From: Oceanibacterium hippocampi
GTDB taxonomy: Bacteria > Pseudomonadota > Alphaproteobacteria > Sneathiellales > Sneathiellaceae
Assembly (NCBI RefSeq): GCF_900172325.1
Contig: NZ_FWFR01000002.1
Location: 558,001-622,000, forward strand
Reading direction: 5' to 3'
Length of the DNA stretch: 64,000 nt
Below, piece by piece: positions 1 through 9,710 of the stretch (positions are counted from its first letter, which is position 1; each line of letters starts with the position of its first letter). The notes under the pieces were generated by a model that saw nothing but the letters and a program-made list of their open reading frames with translations, did not search any database and was not told the DNA's origin. Made by a program: the position numbers and the translations under genes.

Positions 1-145
1 CGCCGACCTGATGGAAGCCGGCGCCGCCGTGATCCGCCGCGACCAGGTGATGGAGGGGATCCCCGAGATGATCGAGGAAGTACAGGTCGAGGCGACCTTT
101 CCCGACGGCACCAAGCTCGTCACTGTCCACCACCCGATCCGCTGA
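1..145 (+). CDS. ureA: urease gamma subunit, C-terminal fragment
   Basis: Only the last 47 codons are in the window; the gene starts to the left. The reading frame ends [19 protein letters not shown], the usual C-terminus of the urease gamma chain. UreA is the small structural subunit of the nickel urease that splits urea into ammonia and carbamate in the cytoplasm. The stop is followed 10 bp later by ureB, so the subunits are co-transcribed. There are too few residues to judge whether the rest of the gene is intact. Confidence 0.93.
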   Translation, partial: ADLMEAGAAVIRRDQVMEGIPEMIEEVQVEATFPDGTKLVTVHHPIR

Positions 146-155
146 GGGGGCACGC

Positions 156-476
156 ATGATACCGGGCGAAATCCTGCCGGCCGACGGCGAAATCGAACTG
201 AATGCCGGGCTCGAGACGACGACGGTAACGGTCGCCAACAGGGGCGACCGGCCGGTCCAGGTCGGCAGTCACTATCACTTCTACGAGGTAAACGGGGCGC
301 TCGACTTCCCGCGCATGGAGGCGCTCGGCAAGCGCCTCGACATCCCGGCCGGAACCGCCGTCCGCTTCGAGCCCGGCCAGTCGCGCGAGGTGACGCTGGT
401 GCCCTACGGCGGCAGGCGCCGGGTCTACGGCTTCAACCAGGCGGTCATGGGACCGCTCGACGGCGGGGAGCGCTGA
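156..476 (+). CDS. ureB: urease beta subunit
   Basis: A 106-residue protein of normal UreB length. It opens with [16 protein letters not shown] and contains [11 protein letters not shown], both hallmarks of the beta chain, which packs against UreC and stabilises the trimer. It is read between ureA and ureC with a 3 bp gap before ureC, the standard separate-subunit layout ureA-ureB-ureC of proteobacteria. No accessory gene lies between the structural genes. Confidence 0.97.
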   Translation: MIPGEILPADGEIELNAGLETTTVTVANRGDRPVQVGSHYHFYEVNGALDFPRMEALGKRLDIPAGTAVRFEPGQSREVTLVPYGGRRRVYGFNQAVMGPLDGGER

Positions 477-479
477 ACG

Positions 480-2192
480 ATGGCCTATCGCATGTCACGC
501 GCCGCCTATGCCGGGATGTTCGGCCCGACCGTCGGCGACAAGGTTCGCCTCGCCGATACCGAGCTCTTCATCGAGGTCGAGGAGGACCACACGAATTACG
601 GCGACGAGGTCAAGTTCGGCGGCGGCAAGGTCATTCGCGACGGCATGGGCCAGAGCCAGGCCTCGCGCGCCGAGGGCGCTGTCGACCTGGTGATCACCAA
701 TGCCCTCATCCTCGACCACTGGGGGATCGTAAAGGCCGACATCGGCGTGAAGGACGGCCGCATCGTCGCCATCGGCAAGGCCGGCAACCCGGATGTGCAG
801 TCCGCCGGCAATCGCGGCATCGACATCGTCATCGGCCCGGCGACCGAGGCGATCGCTGGCGAAGGCAAGATCGTCACTGCCGGCGGCCTCGACGTGCATA
901 TCCATTTCATCTGCCCGCAGCAGATCGACGAGGCCCTGCATTCCGGCATCACGACCATGATGGGCGGCGGCACCGGCCCGGCGACCGGCACCAATGCCAC
1001 GACCTGCACACCAGGTCCGTGGAACATCCGCCGGATGATCGAGGCAGCCGACGCCTTCCCGATGAATCTCGGCTTCTTCGGCAAGGGCAACGCAAGCCGC
1101 CCGGCCGGCCTGATCGAGCAGGTCCAGGCAGGCGCCTGCGGGCTCAAGCTGCACGAGGACTGGGGCACCACGCCGGCGGCCATCGACTGCTGCCTCGGGG
1201 TCGCCGACGAGATGGACGTCCAGGTCCTCATCCATACCGACACCCTGAACGAGTCGGGCTTCGTCGAGAACACCGTCGCCGCCTTCAAGGGCCGCACCAT
1301 CCACGCCTTCCATACCGAGGGCGCCGGCGGCGGGCATGCCCCGGACATCATCAAGGTCTGCGGCGAGGCGAACGTCATCCCGTCCTCGACCAACCCGACA
1401 CGGCCCTTCACCGTCAACACGGTCGACGAGCATCTCGACATGCTGATGGTCTGCCATCACCTCGACCAGAAGATCCCCGAGGATGTCGCCTTCGCCGAAA
1501 GCCGGATCCGCAAGGAGACGATCGCCGCCGAAGACATCCTGCACGACATGGGCGCCTTCTCGATCATCGCCTCCGACAGCCAGGCGATGGGCCGGGTCGG
1601 CGAAGTGGTGATCCGCACCTGGCAGACAGCCGACAAGATGAAGCGCCAGCGCGGCCGGCTGCCCGAGGAAACCGGGGACAACGACAATCTCCGGGCCCGG
1701 CGCTATGTCGCGAAATACACCATCAACCCGGCGATCGCGCACGGCATCTCCAGCCATGTCGGTTCGGTCGAGCCGGGAAAGCTCGCCGACCTGGTGATCT
1801 GGTCGCCGGCCTTCTTCGGCGTCAAGCCGGACCTGGTGCTGAAATCCGGCATGATCGCCGCCGCCGTCATGGGCGATCCGAACGCCTCGATCCCGACCCC
1901 GCAGCCGACTCACATGCGGCCGATGTTCGCCGCCTTCGGCAAGGCGCTGACGAAAAGCTCGGTCACCTTCGTCAGCGAGGCGGGCCTGAGTGCCGGGCTC
2001 GAGGTCGACAAGCCGCTGCTGGCCGTCGCCAACACGCGCGGCGGGATCGGCAAGGCGTCGATGGTCCTGAACGGCGCGACGCCGCATATCGAGGTAAACC
2101 CGGAGACCTATGAAGTGCGCGCCAACGGCGAGCTTCTGACCTGCGAGCCGGCAAGGGAACTTGCCATGGCCCAGCGCTACTTCCTGTTCTGA
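480..2192 (+). CDS. ureC: urease alpha subunit (catalytic)
   Basis: The catalytic nickel amidohydrolase, 570 residues as expected. The active-site set is complete: metal ligands His140 and His142 (HIHF), the lysine to be carbamylated, Lys223, in GLKLHEDWG, the flap motif VCHHLD with the catalytic His at about 326, and the metal ligand Asp366 in ASDSQAMG. It hydrolyses urea in the cytoplasm to ammonia and carbamate. It sits 3 bp after ureB and 2 bp before ureE. Long open frames on the opposite strand are base-composition shadows. Confidence 0.98.
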   Translation: MAYRMSRAAYAGMFGPTVGDKVRLADTELFIEVEEDHTNYGDEVKFGGGKVIRDGMGQSQASRAEGAVDLVITNALILDHWGIVKADIGVKDGRIVAIGKAGNPDVQSAGNRGIDIVIGPATEAIAGEGKIVTAGGLDVHIHFICPQQIDEALHSGITTMMGGGTGPATGTNATTCTPGPWNIRRMIEAADAFPMNLGFFGKGNASRPAGLIEQVQAGACGLKLHEDWGTTPAAIDCCLGVADEMDVQVLIHTDTLNESGFVENTVAAFKGRTIHAFHTEGAGGGHAPDIIKVCGEANVIPSSTNPTRPFTVNTVDEHLDMLMVCHHLDQKIPEDVAFAESRIRKETIAAEDILHDMGAFSIIASDSQAMGRVGEVVIRTWQTADKMKRQRGRLPEETGDNDNLRARRYVAKYTINPAIAHGISSHVGSVEPGKLADLVIWSPAFFGVKPDLVLKSGMIAAAVMGDPNASIPTPQPTHMRPMFAAFGKALTKSSVTFVSEAGLSAGLEVDKPLLAVANTRGGIGKASMVLNGATPHIEVNPETYEVRANGELLTCEPARELAMAQRYFLF

Positions 2193-2194
2193 GC

Positions 2195-2710
2195 ATGGAA
2201 CGCGCGATCGAACACAGGCCGAGGGGCAACTGGCCGGCCGACGCCGCGGGCGATTCCGTGACGCTCGATTTCCATGACCGGCACCGCCGGCGGATCCGCC
2301 TCGCGACCGACGGCGGCAACGCCGTGCTGCTCGACCTGCCGAAGGCGATCGCGATGGCCGACGGCGACGGACTGAAGACCGAGGCGGGCGCCTGGATCGC
2401 CGTGCGCGCCGCGCCGGAAGCGTTGCTCGATATCACCGCCGACGACAGCCACCACCTGATTCGCCTAGCCTGGCATCTCGGCAACCGGCATATCCCGGCC
2501 GAAATCGACGCCGCACGGATCCGCATTCGCCCCGATCATGTGATCGCCGAGATGCTCCGCGGCCTCGGCGGCCGGGTCGTCGAGGTTACCGCGCCCTTCC
2601 AGCCGGAATCGGGCGCCTATGCGGGTACGGGTGCCGGCGATGTCCACGACCATGGCCACGGGCACGAACATCATCACGGCGACGGGCACGATCATGGACA
2701 CGGGCACTGA
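2195..2710 (+). CDS. ureE: urease accessory nickel chaperone UreE
   Basis: UreE delivers Ni2+ to the UreFGD-apo-urease complex. The protein is 171 residues: an N-terminal beta domain, the peptide-binding core with the usual HHLIRLAWHLGNRH metal-binding stretch at about residues 88-101, and a C-terminal tail after about residue 148 built almost only of His, Asp, Gly and Glu ([21 protein letters not shown] split over the last 22 residues). Such tails bind additional nickel. The tail codons overlap the start of ureF by 17 bp, so the two are probably translationally coupled. Confidence 0.96.
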   Translation: MERAIEHRPRGNWPADAAGDSVTLDFHDRHRRRIRLATDGGNAVLLDLPKAIAMADGDGLKTEAGAWIAVRAAPEALLDITADDSHHLIRLAWHLGNRHIPAEIDAARIRIRPDHVIAEMLRGLGGRVVEVTAPFQPESGAYAGTGAGDVHDHGHGHEHHHGDGHDHGHGH

Positions 2711-3395
2711 ACTGACCGCGCCGCAGGCGCTGCGGCTGGCCAGTTGGCTCTCGCCGTCCTTCCCGATCGGCGCTTTCAGCTATTCGCACGGCCTTGAATT
2801 CGCGATCGAGCATGGCGACGTGACCGACGAGACCACGCTGCTCGACTGGCTCGACGGATTGCTGTCCTTCGGCAGCGGCCGGAACGAGGCGATCCTGTTC
2901 GCCGCCGCCTGGCGAGCCGCGCCCGATGCGGCGGCGTTCCGGGCAGTCGCCGAGGTCGGCGCCGCCCTTCGCCCGTCCGTCGAACTGGCGCTGGAAACCG
3001 AGATGCAGGGTGCGGCTTTCCTCGACACCGTGATCGCCGCCTGGCCGGACACCGCCCTGGCGGCACTGCGAGAGGATCTGGAAGCGGCCGACATCGCGCT
3101 TTCGCTGCCGGTCGTCGCAGGGGCCGCCTGCCGGCTCCACGGCCTGCCGCTCGCCGGCGCAATGACCCTGCATCTGCATGCCTTCGCCGCCAACCTCGTC
3201 TCGGCCGGGGTGCGGCTGATCCCGCTCGGCCAGACCGCCGGCCAGCGGATCACGGCGGCGCTGGAAGCCGGCCTGCTGGCGGCAGCGGCCGTGGCGCTCG
3301 ACCGGAATCTCGACGATCTCGGCGGCGCCGGCGTCGCGGCCGAACTCTGCTCACTCTCCCACGAAACCCAGTATACGAGGCTGTTCCGCTCATGA
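2694..3395 (+). CDS. ureF: urease accessory protein UreF
   Basis: UreF acts with UreD and UreG as the GTPase-gating part of the urease activation complex. The frame is open further upstream, but the ATG at 2694 is chosen because the family pattern [23 protein letters not shown] begins shortly after it, and the upstream residues are only the His-tail of ureE read out of frame. With this start the protein has 233 residues, normal for UreF. It overlaps ureG by 4 bp (ATGA). Confidence 0.92.
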   Translation: MDTGTELTAPQALRLASWLSPSFPIGAFSYSHGLEFAIEHGDVTDETTLLDWLDGLLSFGSGRNEAILFAAAWRAAPDAAAFRAVAEVGAALRPSVELALETEMQGAAFLDTVIAAWPDTALAALREDLEAADIALSLPVVAGAACRLHGLPLAGAMTLHLHAFAANLVSAGVRLIPLGQTAGQRITAALEAGLLAAAAVALDRNLDDLGGAGVAAELCSLSHETQYTRLFRS

Positions 3396-4054
3396 GCACG
3401 ATCCGGATCGGACAAGGCGGCCCCCTGCGGGTCGGGATCGGCGGCCCTGTCGGCTCCGGCAAGACGGCGCTGGCCGAGCAGATCTGCCGGCGCATGCGCG
3501 CCGACTACGATCTCTTCGTCATCACCAACGACATCTATACCCGCGAGGACCAGATGATCCTGACGCGGGCCGGCGCGCTCGACGCCGAACGGATCGAGGG
3601 GGTCGAGACCGGGGGCTGTCCGCACACGGCGATCCGCGAGGACGCCTCGATCAACCTTGCGGCGGTCGCCCGCATGGGAACCCGGTTTCCGGCTGCCGAG
3701 CTTTGCCTGATCGAAAGCGGCGGCGACAACCTGGCCGCGACCTTCAGCCCGGAACTCGCCGACATCACCATCTACGTGATCGATGTTGCGGCCGGCGAGA
3801 AAATCCCGCGGAAAGGCGGACCGGGCATCACCCGCTCCGACCTGCTGGTCATCAACAAGACCGACCTGGCGCCGCTGGTCGGCGCCGATCTTTCCGTCAT
3901 GGAAAGCGACACCCGTCGTGCCCGGGGCGAGCGGCCCTTCGTCTTCGCCAATCTCAAGATCGGCGACGGCGCCGACGAGATCGTCCGCTTCATCGTCGAA
4001 AGCGGCGGCCTGCCCGACCGGATCGGCAAGGCAGCGGACGGCGGCGCGGCCTGA
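3392..4054 (+). CDS. ureG: urease accessory GTPase UreG
   Basis: A SIMIBI-class GTPase that couples GTP hydrolysis to nickel insertion into urease. The P-loop GGPVGSGKT is at residues 17-25; the CPH nickel-binding motif ([13 protein letters not shown]), the ESGGDN switch and the NKTDL guanine-specificity motif follow in order. At 220 residues the length is typical. It is the last gene of this operon; no ureD appears in the window, so it presumably lies left of ureA. The stop is only 3 bp from the stop of the convergent doeB. Confidence 0.97.
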   Translation: MSTIRIGQGGPLRVGIGGPVGSGKTALAEQICRRMRADYDLFVITNDIYTREDQMILTRAGALDAERIEGVETGGCPHTAIREDASINLAAVARMGTRFPAAELCLIESGGDNLAATFSPELADITIYVIDVAAGEKIPRKGGPGITRSDLLVINKTDLAPLVGADLSVMESDTRRARGERPFVFANLKIGDGADEIVRFIVESGGLPDRIGKAADGGAA

Positions 4055-4057
4055 GGG

Positions 4058-5065
4058 TCAGAGCACGCCGACCACGGCCAGGCAGTCGCCGGTCTTGATC
4101 TGACCCTGGAAATGACGGGCGGCGAGAATGCCGTCGAGCTTCGCGTGCAGCACCTTGGGCGCGATCCCGGTCCGCGTCACCGGGTGAATGCGGGCGATCG
4201 CCTCGCCGGACTTGACCGGTTCGCCCAGATCGCGGGCAAGCTCCAGCAAGCCGTCCTCCTCGGCGAAGAGGAAACAATCGTCGGACGGCATGTCGAGCCA
4301 GCGGCTCGGCGTCCGCTCGACCGTTCCCTTCAGGATGCCCGAGTGGATCAGCACGTTGCGGAGGCCGCGCTTGGCGATCGCGACCGTCGCCGCCCGCGCC
4401 GTGCCGCCGCCGCCCAGTTCGGTGGTGACGAAGACCTTCCCCATGTCCTCGCAGGCGGTATCGAACATGCCGGCCGCATCGATCTCCCGCATCCGGACCG
4501 ACCAGGGCGCGGAGAACGCCTCGACCGCTGCGAAGCAGCGTTCCTCCTGTTCCTTGTCGATCAGCACATGCGCGGCGGCGAACGGCACGAAATCGAGCGT
4601 CCGGCCGCCGGAATGGATATCGACCACGACATCGGCGAGCGGCACCAGGTGACGCTGGAAATAGTCGGCAATCTTCTCCGTCACCGTTCCGTCGGGGCGG
4701 CCGGGGAAGCTCCGGTTCAGGTTGCCGCGATCGATCGGCGAGGTCCGCGTGCCGGCCCTGAGCGCCGGGTAGTTCATTCCCGGCACGATTATGACGCGCC
4801 CCGTAATGTCCTCGGCGCGGATCGACTGGGCGAGATCGAAGAGCGCGATCGGCCCCTCGTACTCGTCGCCGTGATTGCCGCCGGTCAGCAGCGCCGTCGG
4901 ACCCTCGCCGCTCCGGACGACGGTGATCGGGATCATCACCGAGCCCCAGGCGGAATCGTCGTGGCTGTAGGGCAGCCTCAGGAATCCGTGCTGGACTCCG
5001 GCAGCGTTGAAATCGACGGTCGGCGTGAGCGGCGACGAACGCGGACGGGGCTCTGTCTTCGGCAC
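4058..5065 (-). CDS. doeB: N-alpha-acetyl-L-2,4-diaminobutyrate deacetylase (ectoine degradation)
   Basis: DoeB (also called EutE) removes the acetyl group from N-alpha-acetyl-diaminobutyrate released by DoeA, giving diaminobutyrate. It belongs to the zinc-dependent succinylglutamate desuccinylase/aspartoacylase family: zinc ligands are visible in GGNHGDEYEG (His, Glu) and VVVDIHSGG (His), with the substrate-binding NLNRSFPG motif. The start is GTG at 5065, 4 bp after the doeA stop, preceded by AAGGA. At 335 residues it has the expected length. It is the last gene of the minus-strand ectoine operon. Confidence 0.92.
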   Translation of the reverse strand: MPKTEPRPRSSPLTPTVDFNAAGVQHGFLRLPYSHDDSAWGSVMIPITVVRSGEGPTALLTGGNHGDEYEGPIALFDLAQSIRAEDITGRVIIVPGMNYPALRAGTRTSPIDRGNLNRSFPGRPDGTVTEKIADYFQRHLVPLADVVVDIHSGGRTLDFVPFAAAHVLIDKEQEERCFAAVEAFSAPWSVRMREIDAAGMFDTACEDMGKVFVTTELGGGGTARAATVAIAKRGLRNVLIHSGILKGTVERTPSRWLDMPSDDCFLFAEEDGLLELARDLGEPVKSGEAIARIHPVTRTGIAPKVLHAKLDGILAARHFQGQIKTGDCLAVVGVL

Positions 5066-5069
5066 GGCG

Positions 5070-6251
5070 TCAATCCTTCACGAACAGCTGGCGGGGAAAG
5101 TCGGCGAGGCATTCGACGCCCTGCTCGGTGATGACGATCGACTCCGTGATCTCGAGCCCCCAGTCCTGCTGCCAGAGACCGGTCATGAAATGGAAGGTCA
5201 TGCCGGGTCGAAGCTCGGTCCGGTCACCGGGACGCAGGCTCATCGAGCGTTCGCCCCAGTCGGGCGGATAGCTCAGCCCGATCGAGTAGCCGGTGCGGTT
5301 GTCCTTGACGATGCCGGCCCGCTTCAGCACGGCGAAGAAGGCGTTGGCGATATCCTCGCAGCTGTTGCCCGGACGCGCCGCGGACAGGCCCGCCTCCATG
5401 CCCTCCAGCACCGCCGCCTCGGCGCGCAGGAAATTGTCCGTCGGCTTGCCGAGGAAGACCGTGCGCGAGAGCGGGCAATGGTAGCGCTTGTAGCAGCCGG
5501 CGATCTCGAAGAAGGTCGCCTCGCCTGACTTCATCGGCCGGTCGTCCCAGGTCAGGTGCGGCGCCGCCGCGTCGGTCCCGGACGGCAGCAGCGGCACGAT
5601 CGCCGGATAGTCGCCGCCATGGCCGTCGGCGCCGCGAATGCCGGCATCGTAGATCTCCGCCACCAGGTCGCATTTCCGCATGCCCGGTTCGATCACGTCG
5701 ACGATCCGCCTGTGCATGCCCTCGACGATGCGGGCGGCGATCCGCATGTAGTCCAGTTCCTGCGGGCTCTTCACGGCGCGCTGCCAGTTCACCAGTGAAT
5801 TGGCGTCGCTGAAGCGGGCGTTCGGCAGATGCCGCTGCAGTGCGGCGAAGGCAGCCGCGGTGAACCAGTAATTGTCCATCTCGACGCCGGTCGCGAGACC
5901 GTCCCAGCCGCGATCGGCGAGCCGGGCCGAGAGATAGTCCATCGGATGGCGCTCGGTCGACTGCACATAGTGATCCGGGTAGCCGATGATGTTCGCCTCG
6001 GCCATGTAGACCGTGCGGAGTGCGCCGTTCGCATCCTGGCCGCGGCCGAACCAGACCGGCTCTCCGTCCGGCGGCACGATCACCGCCTGATGGACATAGA
6101 AGGACCAGCCGTCGTAGCCGGTCAGCCAGGCCATGTTCGACGGATCGCTGACGATCAGCAGTTCGACGCCCGCCGCCGCCATGGCCCGGCGGGTCGCGGC
6201 CAGCCTGTCGGCATATTCGGAGCGGCTGAAATTGAGAGCGATATCGGGCAT
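5070..6251 (-). CDS. doeA: ectoine hydrolase (M24 family)
   Basis: DoeA (EutD) opens the ectoine ring to N-acetyl-diaminobutyrate. It has the creatinase-like N-terminal domain (residues about 1-150, with SNMAWLTGYDGWSFYVHQ) and an M24 'pita-bread' domain (GGDYPAIVPLLPSG, FEIAGCYKRYHCPLSR). The ATG at 6251 is preferred over a GTG two codons earlier, because GGGAGGA lies six bases before the ATG whereas the GTG directly abuts it. The product is 393 residues. It lies between eutC and doeB, as in characterised ectoine catabolic clusters. Confidence 0.93.
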   Translation of the reverse strand: MPDIALNFSRSEYADRLAATRRAMAAAGVELLIVSDPSNMAWLTGYDGWSFYVHQAVIVPPDGEPVWFGRGQDANGALRTVYMAEANIIGYPDHYVQSTERHPMDYLSARLADRGWDGLATGVEMDNYWFTAAAFAALQRHLPNARFSDANSLVNWQRAVKSPQELDYMRIAARIVEGMHRRIVDVIEPGMRKCDLVAEIYDAGIRGADGHGGDYPAIVPLLPSGTDAAAPHLTWDDRPMKSGEATFFEIAGCYKRYHCPLSRTVFLGKPTDNFLRAEAAVLEGMEAGLSAARPGNSCEDIANAFFAVLKRAGIVKDNRTGYSIGLSYPPDWGERSMSLRPGDRTELRPGMTFHFMTGLWQQDWGLEITESIVITEQGVECLADFPRQLFVKD

Positions 6252-6269
6252 CGGCACTCCTCCCGATGG

Positions 6270-7259
6270 TCAGGCCTGAAAGGTCGCGCCGGCGCCCGAG
6301 GCGGAGGCACGGGCGATGGCGAGCGTGGCGATGGCGGTATCCTGGACACCGGTCCCGGTGAGATCGGCAACGGTGATGTCGACGTCGCCGGTCCGCCCCT
6401 CCGCCTGCCCCGCGATGACGGCGCCGAGCTCGGCGAAGATCGCATCGTCTCCGACCAGCCCGGCGGCGATCGCGTGATGCAGTTCGCCCAGGCGGCGGAC
6501 CTGCTTCAGGCTGTCGGGGACGTAGCGCGCCATGGCAACGATCCGCGGATCGAGCTCGTTCTTGTGCTCGGCATCGGAACCCATGGCGGTCACATGCTGG
6601 CCGGGGACCAGCCAGTCGGCCGCGAGCAGCGGCGCCGTCGACGGGGTCGTCGTGACGATGATGTCGGCGCCGGCGACCGCCGCCTCGGCGTCGTTTGACG
6701 CGCGGACGGCGATGCCGAGTTCGGCGGCAAGTTCGGCGGCAGCCCTGGACGCCCGCTCGCTGTCGCGGGCCCAGATCCGGGCCTCGGCAATCGGACGCAC
6801 CAGGGTCAGTGCGCGCAGCTGCAGGCGGGCCTGGACCCCGGCCCCGAAGATCGTGGCGACCGACGAATCGGCCCGGGACAGATGCCTGGCCGCGACCGCG
6901 CCTGCGGCGGCGGTCCGGAGATCGGTCAGATAGCCGTTGTCCAGCAGGACCGCCTCGACCAGGCCGGTGCGGGCGCTGAACACCACCATCAGCCCGTTGA
7001 CGCTTGGCAGGCCGAGCTTCGGATTGTCGAAGAAGCCGGGGCTGATCTTGATCGCGAAACTGTCAAGACCCGGCACGTAGGCCGTCTTCACATCGACCTC
7101 GCCGTTATGGGCCGGGATGTCGAGCCGCAGGATCGGCGGCATCGCCACCGCCTTGGTCGCGAGTGCCACGAAGGCGTCCTCGACGCAGTCGAGCACGCTC
7201 AAGTCGAGGTCGAGCGCCGCGCGCAGCTCCTTCTCGCCGACGATCCTGATCGCGTTCAC
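6270..7259 (-). CDS. eutC: hydroxyectoine utilisation protein EutC, ornithine cyclodeaminase family
   Basis: A 329-residue member of the ornithine cyclodeaminase/mu-crystallin family with a Rossmann motif ATIFGAGVQARLQLRAL near the middle. In characterised clusters EutABC are thought to convert hydroxyectoine into ectoine before ring opening; EutC would act on an imine/enamine-type intermediate with NAD(P). The gene starts with GTG overlapping the eutB stop (GTGA), so coupling to eutB is expected. The family assignment is firm; the precise chemistry is not readable from sequence. Confidence 0.88.
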   Translation of the reverse strand: MNAIRIVGEKELRAALDLDLSVLDCVEDAFVALATKAVAMPPILRLDIPAHNGEVDVKTAYVPGLDSFAIKISPGFFDNPKLGLPSVNGLMVVFSARTGLVEAVLLDNGYLTDLRTAAAGAVAARHLSRADSSVATIFGAGVQARLQLRALTLVRPIAEARIWARDSERASRAAAELAAELGIAVRASNDAEAAVAGADIIVTTTPSTAPLLAADWLVPGQHVTAMGSDAEHKNELDPRIVAMARYVPDSLKQVRRLGELHHAIAAGLVGDDAIFAELGAVIAGQAEGRTGDVDITVADLTGTGVQDTAIATLAIARASASGAGATFQA

Positions 7260-8254
7260 GTCCCTTCCTCCGCCACGTCGACATCCTCGCCCGAGATGAT
7301 CCGGTGATGCAGCGCCATGTCGATGTTCCGGCCCGAGAGCAGCACGACGGTCGGCCCGGCGGCACGGACCTTGCCGGCCAGGATCGCGCCGACCCCGACC
7401 GAGCCGGAGCCTTCGACGATCTCCTGTTCCTGCCAGTAGACATGGCGTATCGCGGCCGCGATCTCGGCCTCATCGAGCAGCAGGATCTCGTCGACGAGAT
7501 CGCGAACCATGCGGAAGGTGTAGCGGTTGTCGAGCCCGACGCCGCCGCCGAGCGAATCGGCAAGCGTCGCCAGTTCCTCGACGAGGACCGGCTTGCCCGC
7601 CTGCTGCGAGGCATGCATCGCCGCGCCGCGCGCCATGCTGACGCCGACGACCCTGACATCCGGCTGGGTTTCCTTGATCGCCAGCGCCAGCCCCGCGATC
7701 AGGCCGCCGCCGGACAGCGGCACCAGCACCGTTTCCACCTCCGGGCATTCCTCGAGGATCTCCAGCCCGAGCGTGCCCTGGCCGGCGATAATGTCCGGAT
7801 GATCGAAGGGCGGCAGCATCGTCATGCCCTCCTCCGCGACCAGCCGGTCGACCTCGACCTGGGCGTCGTCCTGGGACCGGCCGACGATCCGGACATCGGC
7901 GCCGAGTGCCCGGATCGCCTCGACCTTGTTGGCCGGCACGAGGGCCGACATGCAGATCGTGCAGGGTACGCCGGCGACCTTCGCCGCATGGGCCAGGCCA
8001 CGCCCGTGGTTGCCGGTCGAGACGCCGACGACGCCGCGTTGCGCCTGCTCGGCGGCCAGCGAGAGGATCGCGTTGGTGGCGCCGCGGAGCTTGAAGCTGC
8101 CGGTGATCTGGAGATGTTCGAGTTTGAGGCTGACCGGGCGGCCGAGTCGGTCGGAGAGAGCGGTCGAAGGCACCAGCGGCGTGCGGCGGACATGGCCGGC
8201 AATGCGGCGGCGGGCCTCGCGGATCCCGGCCATGCCGACGGGCAGCGCCGTCAT
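7256..8254 (-). CDS. eutB: hydroxyectoine utilisation dehydratase EutB (PLP-dependent)
   Basis: A fold-type II PLP enzyme of the serine/threonine dehydratase family. The PLP lysine lies in ITGSFKLRGATN, the substrate loop is STGNHGRG, and the phosphate-binding glycine loop is LSGGGLIAG. The start at 8254 (MTALPVGM) is chosen because it overlaps the eutA stop by 4 bp (ATGA) and gives a 332-residue protein of family length; the frame is open further upstream. With EutA and EutC it is placed in hydroxyectoine-to-ectoine conversion. Confidence 0.9.
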   Translation of the reverse strand: MTALPVGMAGIREARRRIAGHVRRTPLVPSTALSDRLGRPVSLKLEHLQITGSFKLRGATNAILSLAAEQAQRGVVGVSTGNHGRGLAHAAKVAGVPCTICMSALVPANKVEAIRALGADVRIVGRSQDDAQVEVDRLVAEEGMTMLPPFDHPDIIAGQGTLGLEILEECPEVETVLVPLSGGGLIAGLALAIKETQPDVRVVGVSMARGAAMHASQQAGKPVLVEELATLADSLGGGVGLDNRYTFRMVRDLVDEILLLDEAEIAAAIRHVYWQEQEIVEGSGSVGVGAILAGKVRAAGPTVVLLSGRNIDMALHHRIISGEDVDVAEEGT

Positions 8255-9042
8255 CGGCCCGGTCCGGCAGTATCGGGCAACGGCAATCCGAGCAGGCGGC
8301 CGTAACCGTCGATGGCACTGGCGATGCCCGCCTGCCGCATCGAGCACCAGATCCCGGCCTGGTTCGAGGTCACGGCCGGACGCCCGAGACGGCGCTCGAT
8401 CTCGCCCACGACCTCGGTCGAACGAAGCGCGGTGCAGGAAATGAACAGGCCCTCGGCGCCGTCCCCGGCTGCCTCGACCGCCGCGCGGACCAGCTCGGAG
8501 GGCTTGATCCGCGCCATCTCGCGATCGTCCTCCATCCCGAAACAGGTCAGGCCGGTGACCTCGAGACCGCGTTCCTCCAGATAGGGGATCAGCGGCCGGC
8601 TGGTTTCCTCCAGATAGGGGGTGAGGATCGCGATCCGGCGGATGCCGAGAGCCCGGAAGGCGAGCACCGCCGCCTGCGGCGGCGTGACCACCGGAACGTC
8701 CGGCTTGGCCGACGCGAAAGCCGCCGCGACCGCCCTGTCACCCATCACGAAGGAGGCGGCGGTGCAGCCGTAATAGAGCGCGTCGAGCGGTTCCCCGGGC
8801 AGGATCAGCGCCGCCGCGGCGCCGAGCCGCGGCCCCATCCGGGCAAGATTCTCGGGCGTCGTCGGATTGTCGTAGGCGACCCGGCTGACGTAGACGGCGG
8901 CCTCGCCATGCGGCAGCATCCGGGCGAAATCACGCTCGGTCGTGTGATCGGTCGCCAGCGCGACCAGGCCGATCCTGCGCGCGACCGGACGGTCGTCCAG
9001 TTCGGGCAGGCGCGCGGTCCGCGCGATCCGGTCGGCACCCAT
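8251..9042 (-). CDS. eutA: ectoine utilisation protein EutA, Asp/Glu racemase superfamily
   Basis: A 263-residue protein of the Asp/Glu racemase and maleate isomerase superfamily. The two catalytic cysteines of that fold can be seen in YYGCTAASFVMG and FISCTALRS. EutA is the first of the three genes for hydroxyectoine conversion, and an isomerase/racemase step is the usual proposal. The frame continues far upstream through ehuD and ehuC in another phase, but the ATG at 9042 follows GGAGTAACCGAG and lies 5 bp after the ehuD stop. Confidence 0.9.
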   Translation of the reverse strand: MGADRIARTARLPELDDRPVARRIGLVALATDHTTERDFARMLPHGEAAVYVSRVAYDNPTTPENLARMGPRLGAAAALILPGEPLDALYYGCTAASFVMGDRAVAAAFASAKPDVPVVTPPQAAVLAFRALGIRRIAILTPYLEETSRPLIPYLEERGLEVTGLTCFGMEDDREMARIKPSELVRAAVEAAGDGAEGLFISCTALRSTEVVGEIERRLGRPAVTSNQAGIWCSMRQAGIASAIDGYGRLLGLPLPDTAGPGR

Positions 9043-9047
9043 CTCGG

Positions 9048-9704
9048 TTACTCCACTTTGCCAAAACGCTTTTCCAGCCACCGGAGAAGGACCACCGACG
9101 GCACGCTGATCACCAGGAAGAAGACGCCGACAAGGGTCATCGGCTCGAGATAGCGGTAGTAGAAGTTCGCGGCGCTGCGGGCCTCGTTCATCAGTTCGAG
9201 AACGGTGATCGCGGCGAGCAGCGGCGTTTCCTTGAACATCGCCACGAAGTAGTTGGCCAGCGCCGGCATCATCGGCGGCACGGCCTGGGGAATGATGACG
9301 TGGCGCCAGGTCTGGTAGGCGTTGAGGTTGGCGGCCTTCGCCGCCTCCCACTGGCCGCGCGGGACGTTGTCGATGCCGGCCCGGTAGACCTCGGCGGTGT
9401 AGGTCCCGTAATGCAGCCCGAGACCGATCACGCCGGCCAGCAGCGGCGGCAGCAGGATGCCGATGTCGGGCAGGATGTAGAACAGGAAATAGAGCTGCAC
9501 CAGCAGCGGCGTGCCGCGCACGAAATCGACGAAGAAGCCGACCGGACGCGAGATCCACCGGTTCGTCGACCGCCTGAGGATGGCGAAGAAGAGGCCGACG
9601 ACCATCGCGATCACCGTGCCGATGATCGTCGCCTGGATGGTTATCAGGACGCCCCGGCCGAGGCCCGGCAGGATCTTGAAGACGAATTCCCAGTCCCATT
9701 CCAT
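9048..9704 (-). CDS. ehuD: ectoine/hydroxyectoine ABC transporter permease EhuD
   Basis: A polar-amino-acid type ABC permease (HisM/GlnP family), 218 residues with about five membrane helices. The EAA loop that contacts the ATPase is visible as EAAKAANLNAYQTWRHVIIPQA. It pairs with EhuC to form the inner-membrane channel of the osmolyte importer. It is 6 bp from ehuC and 5 bp from eutA, so uptake and degradation genes form one transcript. Confidence 0.93.
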   Translation of the reverse strand: MEWDWEFVFKILPGLGRGVLITIQATIIGTVIAMVVGLFFAILRRSTNRWISRPVGFFVDFVRGTPLLVQLYFLFYILPDIGILLPPLLAGVIGLGLHYGTYTAEVYRAGIDNVPRGQWEAAKAANLNAYQTWRHVIIPQAVPPMMPALANYFVAMFKETPLLAAITVLELMNEARSAANFYYRYLEPMTLVGVFFLVISVPSVVLLRWLEKRFGKVE

Positions 9705-9710
9705 GGCCGG

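Noticed and set aside
495-2087. Long open frame on the minus strand across ureC (530 codons)
   Set aside because: High GC keeps antisense frames open; the peptide has no recognisable domain and ureC on the plus strand is certain.
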